Shown piece after piece: positions 32,184 through 42,934 of a DNA stretch of 64,000 nt. Source of the stretch: Nocardiopsis sp. TSRI0078 (GTDB lineage Bacteria > Actinomycetota > Actinomycetes > Streptosporangiales > Streptosporangiaceae); assembly GCF_001905145.1 (NCBI RefSeq), contig NZ_LWLB01000033.1, positions 62,001 through 126,000 on the forward strand, read 5' to 3'. The notes under the pieces were generated by a model. The model was not told the DNA's origin. It searched no databases and was given only the letters and a program-made list of their open reading frames with translations. Every line of letters starts with the position of its first letter. Within the stretch, counting starts at the first letter, position 1. The position numbers were made by a program, and so were the translations under genes.

Positions 32184-34433
32184 GTGCCCGACAAGACCGC
32201 CCCACCAGCCGTTGTCCAGGGCGTCCTGGAGCGGATCACCTACGCCAACGAGGAGACCGGGTACACCGTCGCCCGCGTCGACACCGGTCGCGGCGGCGAC
32301 CTGCTCACCGTGGTCGGCTCCCTCCTGGGCGTCCAGCCCGGTGAGGCTCTGCGCATGCGCGGCCGCTGGGGCTCCCACCCCCAGTACGGCCGCCAGTTCC
32401 ACGTGGACGACTACACGACCGTCCTGCCCGCCACGGTCCAGGGCATCCGCCGCTACCTCGGCTCCGGGCTGATCAAGGGCATCGGCCCGAAGATGGCCGA
32501 GCGGATCGTCGGCCACTTCGGCACCGACGCCCTGGAGGTCATCGAGGAGCACCCCGAACGGCTCATCGAGGTCCCTGGCCTGGGCCCCAAGCGCACCAGG
32601 CTCATCGCGGACGCCTGGGAGGAGCAGAAGGCCATCAAGGAGGTGATGGTCTTCCTCCAGGGGGTCGAGGTCACCACCTCCCTGGCCGTGCGCATCTACA
32701 AGAAGTACGGCGACGCCTCCATCGACATCGTGCAGAAGGAGCCCTACCGCCTGGCCACCGACGTGTGGGGGATCGGCTTCAAGACCGCCGACACCATCGC
32801 CCAGGCGGTCGGCATCCCGCACGACAGCCCGCAGCGGGTGATGGCCGGGATCCAGTTCACCCTCTCGGAGTCCACCGGGGACGGGCACTGCTACCTGCCC
32901 GAGGAGAAGCTCATCTCCGCGGCCGTGAAGATCCTCCAGGTGGAGGCCGGGCTGGTGATCGAGTGCGTCGCCGAGCTCGTGGCCACCGAGGGCGTGGTCC
33001 GGGAGACCGTCCCCGGGCCCGGGGACGAGCCCGTGCGCGCGGTCTACCTGGTGCCCATGCACCGCGCCGAGGTCGGCCTCACCTCCGGGCTGCGCACCCT
33101 GCTCTCCCACCCGGAGGACCGCATGCCCGCGTTCGCCGGGGTGGACTGGGACGTGGCCCTGGACTGGCTGCGCTCCCGCACCCGCGCCGAGCTCGCCGAC
33201 GCCCAGCGCGAGGCCGTGCGCCTGGCGCTCTCCGAGAAGGTGTGCGTGCTCACCGGCGGCCCCGGCTGCGGCAAGTCCTTCACCGTCGCCTCCGTCGTCA
33301 CCCTGGCCACGGCCAAGCACGCCAAGGTCATCATGGCCGCGCCCACCGGACGCGCCGCCAAGCGCCTCACCGAGATGACCGGGATCGAGGCCTCCACCGT
33401 GCACCGGCTCCTCGAACTCCGGCCGGGCGGCGAGGCCGCCTACGACCGCGACAACCCGCTCGACTGCGACCTGCTGGTGGTGGACGAGGCCTCCATGCTG
33501 GACGTGCTCCTGGCCAACAAGCTGGTCAAGGCGGTCCCGCCCGGAGCACACCTCCTGTTCGTCGGGGACGTGGACCAGCTGCCCTCCGTCGGCGCGGGCC
33601 AGGTGCTGCGCGACCTGCTCGACGAGGACTCGCCCGTTCCGAGCGTGCGCCTGACCCACGTCTTCCGCCAGGCCCAGCACTCCGGCGTGGTCACCAACGC
33701 CCACCGGATCAACGGCGGCGAACCGCCGCATTTCCAGGGCATGGCCGACTTCTTCCTCTTCCCCTGCGAGGAGTCCGAGGACGCCGCGGAGATGACCGTG
33801 GACGTGGTCGCCCGCCGCATCCCGCGCCGGTTCGGCCTCGACCCGCGCCGGGACGTGCAGGTCCTCACCCCCATGAAGGGCGGCCCGGCCGGGGCCGCCA
33901 ACCTCAACACGGCGCTCCAGGCCGCCGTGACCCCCTCGGGCGAGCACATCCCGGAACGCCGCTTCGGCGGCCGCGTCTTCCGCGTCGGCGACAAGGTCAC
34001 CCAGATCCGCAACAACTACGAGAAGGGCGCGAACGGGGTGTTCAACGGAACCCTCGGCGTGGTCGCGGGCATCGACTCCGTCGCCCAGGAGATCCTGGTG
34101 CGCACCGACGAGGACGAGGAGATCGCCTACGACTTCGCCGAACTCGACGAGCTCGCCCACGCCTACGCCATCACCGTGCACCGGTCCCAGGGCAGCGAGT
34201 ACCCCGCCGTGGTCGTCCCCGTCACCACCAGCGCCTGGATGATGCTCCAGCGCAACCTGCTGTACACCGCCGTCACCAGGGCGAAGAAGCTGGTCGTCCT
34301 CGTCGGCTCCCGGCGCGCCCTGGCCCAGGCGGTCCGCAACGCCTCCTCCGGGCGCAGGCACACGGCCCTGGCGCACCGGCTGCGGTCCGCCCGCCGGACG
34401 CCGCAGGAGGCCGCCGGCCCGGGCGCCCCCTGA
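32184..34433 (+). CDS. RecD2-like SF1 DNA helicase
   Basis: This 749-residue helicase has an N-terminal OB-like region, helix-hairpin-helix repeats (SGLIKGIGPKMAERIVGHFG; VPGLGPKRTRLIADAWEE) and a superfamily 1B motor. Motor motifs are TGGPGCGKSFT (Walker A), LLVVDEASMLD (Walker B), FVGDVDQLPSVGAGQVL and AITVHRSQGSEYPAVV. This is the layout of RecD2, a 5'–3' helicase that works apart from RecBCD. The GTG start at 32184 follows GAGAGGAC. The double-strand-break enzyme here is AdnAB (49421–56024), so RecD2 is likely a separate repair activity. Confidence 0.9.
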   Translation: MPDKTAPPAVVQGVLERITYANEETGYTVARVDTGRGGDLLTVVGSLLGVQPGEALRMRGRWGSHPQYGRQFHVDDYTTVLPATVQGIRRYLGSGLIKGIGPKMAERIVGHFGTDALEVIEEHPERLIEVPGLGPKRTRLIADAWEEQKAIKEVMVFLQGVEVTTSLAVRIYKKYGDASIDIVQKEPYRLATDVWGIGFKTADTIAQAVGIPHDSPQRVMAGIQFTLSESTGDGHCYLPEEKLISAAVKILQVEAGLVIECVAELVATEGVVRETVPGPGDEPVRAVYLVPMHRAEVGLTSGLRTLLSHPEDRMPAFAGVDWDVALDWLRSRTRAELADAQREAVRLALSEKVCVLTGGPGCGKSFTVASVVTLATAKHAKVIMAAPTGRAAKRLTEMTGIEASTVHRLLELRPGGEAAYDRDNPLDCDLLVVDEASMLDVLLANKLVKAVPPGAHLLFVGDVDQLPSVGAGQVLRDLLDEDSPVPSVRLTHVFRQAQHSGVVTNAHRINGGEPPHFQGMADFFLFPCEESEDAAEMTVDVVARRIPRRFGLDPRRDVQVLTPMKGGPAGAANLNTALQAAVTPSGEHIPERRFGGRVFRVGDKVTQIRNNYEKGANGVFNGTLGVVAGIDSVAQEILVRTDEDEEIAYDFAELDELAHAYAITVHRSQGSEYPAVVVPVTTSAWMMLQRNLLYTAVTRAKKLVVLVGSRRALAQAVRNASSGRRHTALAHRLRSARRTPQEAAGPGAP

Positions 34434-34486
34434 CCGCTCCGCCGCCGGGTCCGGGAACGTCGTAGGGCGTCGCTACGCTGGGCACC

Positions 34487-34921
34487 GTGGAGCAACAGAC
34501 CCTGATCGTGGTGGGCGCCGTCGTCATCCGCGACGGCCGCGTCCTGGCAGCCCAGCGCGCCGAGCCCGAGGCCCTGCGCGGTCGGTGGGAGTTCCCCGGC
34601 GGCAAGGTCGACCCGGGGGAGACCCCGGCCCAGGCCGTGGTCCGCGAGTGCCGTGAGGAACTCGGCGCCGACGTCCGCCCCCTGCACCAGCTCGGAGAGG
34701 ACGCGCCCTTCCCCGCGCCCGGCCGGGGCCACACGCGCCCCGCCGTGCTGCGGCTGTGGCGCGTGGAGCTGCTCTCCGGCGAGCCCGAGGCACTGGAGCA
34801 CCTCTCCCTGCGCTGGCTCGCCGCCGCCGGCCTGCGCGCCCTGGACTGGCTCCCCGCCGACGTGCCCTTCCTCGACCTCGTCGAACCCCTGCTCGCGCCG
34901 GGTGCGGCCGCCCGGCTCTGA
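34487..34921 (+). CDS. mutT: MutT-type Nudix hydrolase
   Basis: This 144-residue protein has the full Nudix box: GGKVDPGETPAQAVVRECREELGAD fits G-x5-E-x7-RE-x2-EE-x-G. The approach IVVGAVVIRDGRVLAAQRAEPEALRGRWEFPGG is typical of actinobacterial MutT proteins, which hydrolyse 8-oxo-dGTP to prevent mutations. The start is GTG 34487. It follows the helicase gene by 53 bp. Confidence 0.88.
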   Translation: MEQQTLIVVGAVVIRDGRVLAAQRAEPEALRGRWEFPGGKVDPGETPAQAVVRECREELGADVRPLHQLGEDAPFPAPGRGHTRPAVLRLWRVELLSGEPEALEHLSLRWLAAAGLRALDWLPADVPFLDLVEPLLAPGAAARL

Positions 34922-35031
34922 GAGGTCGTGGCCTGCACGTTTCCCCAAGGGGCCGCTATCACCCCATAAACTGGTAACGGGCCGTGGCAATCTGCGGTCT
35001 CTTCCCAGCATCAGGAGATCGAGACTTTCCC

Positions 35032-36924
<1,893 letters not shown>

Positions 36925-36940
36925 CGCCTCCGCGCCCGGA

Positions 36941-36980
36941 CGCGGGCGGGCCGCACAGGCGGTCCGCCCGCGTCGCGTTT
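36941..36980 (+). terminator. Intrinsic terminator of typA
   Basis: Arms 36941–36954 and 36959–36972 pair over 14 bp with one G·T wobble and an ACAG loop. TTTT follows at 36977–36980. Confidence 0.8.
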
Positions 36981-37015
36981 TCCCGGCGGACGCGTCGGGT
37001 AGACCCGTGATCAGC

Positions 37016-37681
37016 ATGAAGTCCGAGCCCACGTGTCCCCGCTGCGGGCGCGCGGTCCAGCCTCCGGGGCTGTGGACCAGCGCCTGGCAGTGCGACGCCC
37101 ACGGACCGGTGGCGCCCCTGCACCCGGTGCGGGCCCCCGGGACCGCGGCCCTGGAGGCACTCCTGCCCCAGGCGCACGTCCCCGTCTGGATTCCCTGGCC
37201 GCTGCCCACCAGCTGGGTGGTCACCGGCTTCGCCGAGTGCGGGGACGAGCGCAGCGGCACCCTCGCCACCGCCGTGGCCCTGTCCGGCCCCGATCCGCTC
37301 GGCGGCGTCGGCGAGGCCGTCATCGTCGCCGAGGACCCCGGTGTGGGACTGGGCGCACGCCTCGCCGGGCTGGAGGGACCCGACCCCGGCGACGGCTTCG
37401 ACACCTCCGCGGCCGACGCCAAGGTGCGCTTCGACGGCCACGAGATCGCGCTGTGGAACCTGGACGTGGGTCGCGACCGGGCCGTCTACACGGGAGAGGC
37501 GCTCGCCCACTGGCTGTGGCTGGTGTTCGCCTCCGCGGACACCGGCATGCTCATGTGCGAGATCAACGCGCTGCGCGACCTGCGCGACATCAGGAACGGG
37601 GGGATCGCGCTGGAACCGCCCTTCGGCGCGCCCAGCCCCTTCCTGACCCAGAGCCTGGCACCCCGGGACGAAACGGACTGA
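37016..37681 (+). CDS. DUF6758-like zinc-ribbon protein
   Basis: This protein of about 221 residues starts at ATG 37016 (a GTG at 37007 is an alternative). CPRCG near the N-terminus and WQCDAHG about 20 residues later form a zinc-ribbon-like start. The rest (WIPWPLPTSWVVTGFAECGDERSGTLATAVALSGPDPLGG; EALAHWLWLVFASADTGMLMCEINALRDLRDI) is conserved in Streptomyces-type genomes, always near a PHP-domain gene as here. It is usually listed under DUF6758. The function is unknown; a metal-dependent nucleic-acid or protein partner is a guess. Confidence 0.72.
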   Translation: MKSEPTCPRCGRAVQPPGLWTSAWQCDAHGPVAPLHPVRAPGTAALEALLPQAHVPVWIPWPLPTSWVVTGFAECGDERSGTLATAVALSGPDPLGGVGEAVIVAEDPGVGLGARLAGLEGPDPGDGFDTSAADAKVRFDGHEIALWNLDVGRDRAVYTGEALAHWLWLVFASADTGMLMCEINALRDLRDIRNGGIALEPPFGAPSPFLTQSLAPRDETD

Positions 37682-37753
37682 GCCCGGCCGCGCGGCCCAG
37701 CCCGGTCCCACCCGTGCGGGGCGCGGAGACCGGGACTTACGTACAATCGCCCG

Positions 37754-38629
37754 GTGACACGTATCGACCTGCACTCACACAGCTCGGTCTCCGACGGAAC
37801 CGACACCCCCGCCGAAGTCGTCGAGTACGCGGTCGCCGCGGGTCTCGACGTGCTCGCCCTCACCGACCACGACACGGTCGGCGGCGTCGAGGAGGCCGCC
37901 AAGCACCTGCCCCCCGGGTTCACCCTCGTCCCGGGGATGGAGCTTTCCTGCGCCTACGCCGGGTCCAGCGTGCACCTGGTGTCCTACCTGTTCGACCCCG
38001 AGGACTCGGGCCTGGCCGAGGAGCTGCGCCGTGTCCGCTCCGACCGGGCCTCCCGCGCCGAGGAGATGGTCCGCAAGCTTCGCGACCTGGGGGTGGACCT
38101 CACCTGGGAGCGGGTGCTGGAGATCGCCGGCGCGGGCCGCGACGAGTACGCCGACGCCAACACGATCGGCCGCCCGCACCTGGCCCGCGCGATCGTGGAG
38201 GCGGGCGCGGCCAGGGACGTGCAGGACGCCTTCGACCGGTGGATCGGCTCGGGAGGTCCGGCCTACGCCTCGCGGTACGCGATCGACCCGGTCCGCGCGG
38301 TGGAGCTGGTGCGGGCGGCGGGCGGTGTGTGCTCGCTGGCCCACCCGGCGCGGGCGGAGGGCGCCCTCAACGGCGCGGTCCCCCTCGAACTGGTGGAGCG
38401 CATGGCCGCCGCGGGCCTGGGCGGGATCGAGGCCGACCACCCCTCGCACAAGCGGACCCAGGCCGCGTACTGGCGCGGAGTGGCCGGGGACCTGGGCGTG
38501 GTGGTCACCGGTTCCAGCGACGACCACGGGAGCCTGTCCGGCCACAGGCTGGGGTGCAGGACCACCGACCCGGAGGCCTTCGAACGGCTCATCGCGCCCG
38601 CGACGGGGGTACCACTTCTGCGGGGGTGA
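37754..38629 (+). CDS. PHP-domain phosphoesterase (RNase AM/YciV-like)
   Basis: This 291-residue protein starts at GTG 37754. PHP metal motifs are intact: DLHSHSSVSDGTDTP, LTDHDT, GMELSCAY, the long insert with IGRPHLARAIVEAG, SLAHPAR, IEADHPSH and SSDDHG. The family includes 3',5'-nucleotide bisphosphatases that also trim RNA 5' ends. It stands between the DUF6758-like gene and the MBL-fold gene, a conserved order. Start choice and family are clear; the exact substrate is inferred. Confidence 0.88.
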   Translation: MTRIDLHSHSSVSDGTDTPAEVVEYAVAAGLDVLALTDHDTVGGVEEAAKHLPPGFTLVPGMELSCAYAGSSVHLVSYLFDPEDSGLAEELRRVRSDRASRAEEMVRKLRDLGVDLTWERVLEIAGAGRDEYADANTIGRPHLARAIVEAGAARDVQDAFDRWIGSGGPAYASRYAIDPVRAVELVRAAGGVCSLAHPARAEGALNGAVPLELVERMAAAGLGGIEADHPSHKRTQAAYWRGVAGDLGVVVTGSSDDHGSLSGHRLGCRTTDPEAFERLIAPATGVPLLRG

Positions 38630-38742
38630 ACCGTGTGTCGGCGCCCCGAAGTCCGGTACGGTACCGACCACTGGGCGGGAGCGCGACAATGGGTCGCAAA
38701 GCAACCCCCTCGTAGTCGGACGAAATCGAAAGGTCGGACACC

Positions 38743-39666
38743 GTGTTCTGGAAGCGGAAGCCGAAGAAGCAGGACGGCCAGGAGGCCACCGACTCCGCTG
38801 CGGAGTCCGCGGTGGACCAGGAGGCCACGGAGGAGGACTCCGGGGAGTCCGCCAAGGCCGCCGGGGCCGACACGGCTGATGCGAAGGCCGGGGAGTCCAC
38901 CGGGGCCGACGCGGTCGAGGAGGCGGACACCGGGACCGACGACGCCGACGCCCCGGAGGAGTCCGTGAAGGAGCCGGCCGAGGCCGACGCGCCCGCCGAC
39001 GTCTTCGCCGACGAGGGCGAGGAGACCGGGGTGACCGGTCCCGACGCCGACAAGATCACCCGCGTGCGCACCGCCGGGGTCTTCGAGTTCGACGGCGAGA
39101 AGCACGACGTCGTCAGCAACACCTGGATCGTCGAGGCCGACGACGAGGGCGTCGTCGTCATCGACCCCGCCCACGACGCCGAGGCCGTTCTGGAGGCCGT
39201 CGGGGAGCGCGAGATCTACCTCGTGGCCTGCACCAACGCCTACAGCCCCCACATCGAGTCGGCCATCAAGGTCGCCGAGGAGTCCGAGGCCCCGATCGCC
39301 CTGCACCCGCGTGAGATGCGCGCCTGGCGCCGCCACCACGGCGCCGAGCACCGCCCCGAGATCGAGGTGGAGGGCCAGGGCGCCCTCGACATCGGCGACC
39401 TGCACATCGACGTCCTGGCCCTGCCCGGCACCGCGTCCGGCACCGTCGGCTACTACATCAGCCAGCTCGGGGTCGTCTTCAGCGGTGACACCCTGCGCAA
39501 GGGCGAGCCCGGCATGGTCGGCAGCACCTACATCGACTACACGACGCAGCTCGCCTCCATCGGGGAGTCGCTGCTGTCCCTGCCGCCCGACACCCGCATC
39601 CTGCCCGACCGCGGCCCCGCCACCACGGCGGGCGCCGAGAGCAAGAACTTCGACTCCTGGGTCTAG
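38743..39666 (+). CDS. Metallo-beta-lactamase-fold protein lacking most metal ligands
   Basis: This 307-residue protein starts at GTG 38743. Residues 10–105 are an acidic Asp/Glu/Ala-rich region. Residues about 110–307 have the glyoxalase-II-like MBL fold (NTWIVEADDEGVVVIDP; LPGTASGTVGYYISQLGVVFSGDTL; LPDRGPATT). The HxHxDH motif reads TNAYSPH (164–170), the PGHT histidine is Thr230, and the final LPGHGP histidine is Arg290; only His170 and Asp249 remain. It is therefore probably not a metallohydrolase and may be a binding protein. The acidic N-terminus could be a partner-binding tail. Confidence 0.8.
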   Translation: MFWKRKPKKQDGQEATDSAAESAVDQEATEEDSGESAKAAGADTADAKAGESTGADAVEEADTGTDDADAPEESVKEPAEADAPADVFADEGEETGVTGPDADKITRVRTAGVFEFDGEKHDVVSNTWIVEADDEGVVVIDPAHDAEAVLEAVGEREIYLVACTNAYSPHIESAIKVAEESEAPIALHPREMRAWRRHHGAEHRPEIEVEGQGALDIGDLHIDVLALPGTASGTVGYYISQLGVVFSGDTLRKGEPGMVGSTYIDYTTQLASIGESLLSLPPDTRILPDRGPATTAGAESKNFDSWV

Positions 39667-39756
39667 GCGTACTGACCTGAGAGGTGAGGAACGCGGGAGG
39701 CGGGCTCCCACCACCAGCACCACGACGACCTGCGCTTCGGCCGCGCCTGACCCGTC

Positions 39757-39794
39757 CACGGCCGTGCCGCCGTCCCTGCGGCGGCGCGGCCGTG
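39757..39794. terminator. Bidirectional terminator
   Basis: Arms 39757–39772 and 39779–39794 pair over 16 bp with one G·T wobble and a 6-nt loop. It sits between the convergent MBL-fold and alpha/beta-hydrolase genes. Confidence 0.8.
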
Positions 39795-39802
39795 CGTCAC
39801 GG

Positions 39803-40711
39803 TCAGCGGGGGCCCACCGACTCCGTCTCGTTCCAGAACGCGGTCAGCGCGCTCGCCGTGGTCTCGGGAGCCTCCACGTTGGGGGAGTGGCCCGCGCCGG
39901 GGACCACCAGGCGTTTGGCCTCCAGGCGCTCGGCCATCCGGTCCTGTTCCTCCAGCGGCCACGCCTCGTCGTTCTCGCCGTACAGGACCAGCTTGGGGAC
40001 CTCCACCCGGGACAGCTCGTCCACGCGGTCGGGCGCGGCCAGCATCTCCTCGGCCATGTGCATGAGGCCCACGGCGCTGCTGGCCAGCAGCCGCTCGCGC
40101 AGGAAGCCGCGGATCTCGGCCTGGGGGGTGCGCCCCTGCGCCACGGCGTCGAACTGCTCCTCCCACAGCTCCCGGAGCCGCTCGGGGGTGGGGTTCATGG
40201 ACACGGAGGCGATGAGGCCGCGCGCGGTGTCCGCGCTCGGGCCGCTCAGGGCACCGGGGCCCGAGCACATCAGGGTGAGCGAGGCCAGCGGCGCCATCTC
40301 GACCAGCGCGGCCTCGCGTGAGACCAGCCCGCCGAAGGAGTGGCCCAGCAGGTGGACGGGGCCGCCGTCGCCGACCTGGTCCAGGACCTCGGCGACCACC
40401 GCGCCCAGGGAGGACAGGCGGTAGTCCGGGCGCCGTACGCCGGGCGGGAGGACGAGGGACTCCAGGCCCGGCGACTGGTAGGTGCCGGGCAGGTCGATCG
40501 CGACCACCTCCCGGCCGGCCTGGGCCAGGCTCTGGAACAGGGCGATGAAGTCCTCCTTGCTGCCGGTGAAACCGTGCACCAGGACAGCGGGGGCCAATTC
40601 GGGGCCGCCGGAGGTGGGAAGCGCCCGCAGAGCGGCGACGGGACCGTACGACAGGGTCAGGTCCGCGCGCCGCACGCCCGGGGGCAGGTCGATGAACTGA
40701 GGTGTACTCAC
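39803..40711 (-). CDS. Alpha/beta hydrolase
   Basis: This 302-residue protein has the oxyanion segment LVHGFTGSKEDF, the nucleophile elbow GHSFGG, the acid in LVLYGENDEAWP and the final histidine in VPGAGHSPN, so the catalytic triad is complete. A cap region of about 70 residues lies between strands 6 and 7. No signal peptide is seen, so it is a cytosolic esterase- or lipase-like enzyme. The substrate cannot be predicted. It is a single gene ending at a shared terminator. Confidence 0.85.
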   Translation of the reverse strand: MSTPQFIDLPPGVRRADLTLSYGPVAALRALPTSGGPELAPAVLVHGFTGSKEDFIALFQSLAQAGREVVAIDLPGTYQSPGLESLVLPPGVRRPDYRLSSLGAVVAEVLDQVGDGGPVHLLGHSFGGLVSREAALVEMAPLASLTLMCSGPGALSGPSADTARGLIASVSMNPTPERLRELWEEQFDAVAQGRTPQAEIRGFLRERLLASSAVGLMHMAEEMLAAPDRVDELSRVEVPKLVLYGENDEAWPLEEQDRMAERLEAKRLVVPGAGHSPNVEAPETTASALTAFWNETESVGPR

Positions 40712-40857
40712 GTCGGGCCACCCTAGACGATCGGTGGCCCGGGCCGGTCGAACCGGGCCGTGGCCGTGGCCGCGACGGCCACCGGCACCGCGGGGAAGGC
40801 CCGTCGCCCGCCCCGCGTCGACCGCGGCGCCCGCACGCGTGAGCGGGCGCCCGTGCG

Positions 40858-42429
40858 TCAGGTGTTCTCCGGGTCCCGCCGGGCGCCGGCGCCACCGCGG
40901 GTCCGGCGGCGTCGCCGCACCTTGCGGGTGCCCTCCTCGGAGGACCTGCCGCCCCCGCGCGCCGTGTCCGGGGAGGCCGGGGCTGCTGCGCCCGCCTTCT
41001 CCGCGGAGCCCTCGGCCCCGGCCGCCTCGCGGCCACCGCGGGTCCGGCGGCGCGAGCGGCCCCGGTCACGGCCGCGTCCGCCCTCACCGCGGCCCCGGTC
41101 ACGGTCGCGGCGACCGCCGCGGTCGCCGCGGGGAGCACCGGTGTCGCCGATGTCCTCGATCTCCTCGGCCTCCAGGCCCGCGTGCTCGTCGCGTTTGTCC
41201 GCGGCCAGCTTGCCCTTGGTCCCGGCCGGGATCCGCAGCGCCTCGAAGAAGTGCGGCGAGGTGGAGTAGGTCTCCTCCGGCTCGCTGAAGGGCAGGTCGA
41301 GGGCGCCGTTGATCAGCTTCCAGCGCGGCATCTCCTGCCAGTCCACGAAGGTGACGGCGGTGCCGCTGCGCCCGGCCCGGCCGGTGCGGCCGATGCGGTG
41401 CGTGTAGGTCTTCTCGTCCTCGGGCGTCTCGTAGTTGACCACGTGCGTGACGTCGTCCACGTCGAGTCCCCGGGCCGCCACGTCGGTGGCGACCAGGATG
41501 TTGATCTTGCCGTTGCGGAAGGCCCTCAGGGCGCGTTCGCGCTGGCTCTGTCCCAGGTCGCCGTGGACGGCCGCGACGGCGAAGCCGCGCGCCTTCAGGT
41601 CGCCCGCCACCCGGTCGCAGGTCCGCTTGGTCTGGCAGAACACCATGCTCTGGCCGTGGTCCTCCGCCTGGATCAGGCGGGCGAGCATCTCGATCTTGTC
41701 CATCTGGTGGGTGCGGAACGCGTGCTGCGTGATCCGCCCCGTGATGGACGAGCCGTCGATCTCGTTGTCGTCACCCGCGCGCACGTGGGTGGGGCGGGTG
41801 AGGTACTTGCGCGACAGGGAGACGATCTCGCTCGGCATGGTGGCCGAGAAGAGCATGGTCTGGCGCTCGTTCGGGGTCTTGGTGAGGATGCGCTCGATGT
41901 CGGGCAGGAAGCCCAGGTCGAGCATCTTGTCGGCCTCGTCCAGCACCACCGCGGACACCCCGTCCAGGCGCAGGTGCTTCTGGTTCTCCAGGTCCAGCAG
42001 GCGGCCCGGGGTGCCGACGACGACGTCGGTGCCCTCCTTGAGGCCGTTGACCTGCGGCTCGTAGGAGCGGCCGCCGTAGACGGTCAGGATGCGGCCGCCG
42101 CTGCGCTTGCTGGCGGTGGTCAGGTCCGCGGCGACCTGGATGGCCAGCTCACGGGTGGGGACCACGACCAGGGCGCGGGGCCGCTTGCTCGTTCCGGGGG
42201 CCTCCTGCGCCTTCTGGAGCAGGGGGAGGCCGAAGGCCAGGGTCTTGCCGGTACCGGTCCGGGCCTGGCCGATGATGTCGCTGCCGTGCAGCGCGATCGG
42301 CAGGGCCAGCTCCTGGATGGGGAAGGGTTCGACGATCCCCTCCGCCTCCAGGGCGTCGGCGAGCTCGGCGTTCACACCCAGGTCGCGGAAGGTCGTCTTC
42401 GGTTTGGTCGTCTCGTCTGTGTTGCTCAG
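40858..42429 (-). CDS. DEAD-box RNA helicase with Arg/Gly-rich tail; probable CTG start
   Basis: Helicase motifs are complete: Q motif (Phe14, Gln39), ARTGTGKT (56–63), VLDEADKMLDLGF, SATMP and YTHRIGRTGRAG. A C-terminal tail of about 100 residues rich in Arg/Gly/Asp should bind RNA. I extend the gene to the CTG at 42429. It gives an N-terminus (SNTDETTKPKTTFRDLG) with the aromatic residue the Q motif needs, has GGAGG 8 nt upstream (42438–42442), and an in-frame stop lies just before it. A GTG at 42375 would remove Phe14. The helicase probably remodels rRNA or mRNA, as cold-shock DEAD-box proteins do. Confidence 0.88.
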   Translation of the reverse strand: MSNTDETTKPKTTFRDLGVNAELADALEAEGIVEPFPIQELALPIALHGSDIIGQARTGTGKTLAFGLPLLQKAQEAPGTSKRPRALVVVPTRELAIQVAADLTTASKRSGGRILTVYGGRSYEPQVNGLKEGTDVVVGTPGRLLDLENQKHLRLDGVSAVVLDEADKMLDLGFLPDIERILTKTPNERQTMLFSATMPSEIVSLSRKYLTRPTHVRAGDDNEIDGSSITGRITQHAFRTHQMDKIEMLARLIQAEDHGQSMVFCQTKRTCDRVAGDLKARGFAVAAVHGDLGQSQRERALRAFRNGKINILVATDVAARGLDVDDVTHVVNYETPEDEKTYTHRIGRTGRAGRSGTAVTFVDWQEMPRWKLINGALDLPFSEPEETYSTSPHFFEALRIPAGTKGKLAADKRDEHAGLEAEEIEDIGDTGAPRGDRGGRRDRDRGRGEGGRGRDRGRSRRRTRGGREAAGAEGSAEKAGAAAPASPDTARGGGRSSEEGTRKVRRRRRTRGGAGARRDPENT

Positions 42430-42934
42430 GGCTCAAGCCTCCATCTTGGCGGGCCGCAACGTTGGCGTGGCCGCGGCGGGATGCGGTAGTGGTCGGTCCC
42501 TCGCCGCCGTACGGGCGCGGCTCACCGCTCGCCTCCGTTGTGAGGCGCCGCGATGGCGCTGCCCTGCCGGATCCGTGCGGCGCGGGGGTTCCCCGCCGCG
42601 GAGAGGGACCGTCCCCGTGTTGGACGGGGAGCATCCGTGGTTCGTCGTTGTCCTCGCGCGGCCTGGGCCACCGTGGTGGGGGTCCGCGCCTGTGCGGGCG
42701 CCGCCTCCGCGACGCCGCTGCGTGGGAGATCCCCGCGTGTGTGAGGAGAGTTCGTGTCGGACGCACACGCCGGTCATCACGCAGAGTCTAGCTGGTGACG
42801 CGCCAGGTGGACATAGCAGTTCACCGGGCTGTGGACGGCATGGACCGTACCCGCTCCCAGCGAGTGCAACCGTGTCAGCGGTTCGTTTAGTCCCCCGTTC
42901 GGTGCCCGTGCGGTCGGGCGATACGCTGGCCGGC
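42430..42934. other. 505-bp divergent gap; possible long leader of the helicase
   Basis: No coding frame is convincing. It holds the promoters for the DEAD-box helicase and for the MiaE-like gene at 42935. Long structured 5' leaders are common on DEAD-box helicase mRNAs, and the sequence is rich in short GC hairpins, but I cannot single out one structure. Confidence 0.4.

Noticed and set aside
31227-34376. Very long minus-strand open frame continuing the Ser/Thr kinase upstream
   Set aside because: It mirrors the RecD2-like helicase codon for codon, as antisense frames do at 72% GC. The kinase has its own ATG with a ribosome binding site at 31226.
39700-39751. Short frame encoding GSHHQHHDDLRFGRA after the MBL-fold gene
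   Set aside because: It looks like a protein tail, but no start codon exists between the preceding in-frame stop and the His-rich part. It could only be real with a frameshift from the upstream gene, for which I see no other sign.
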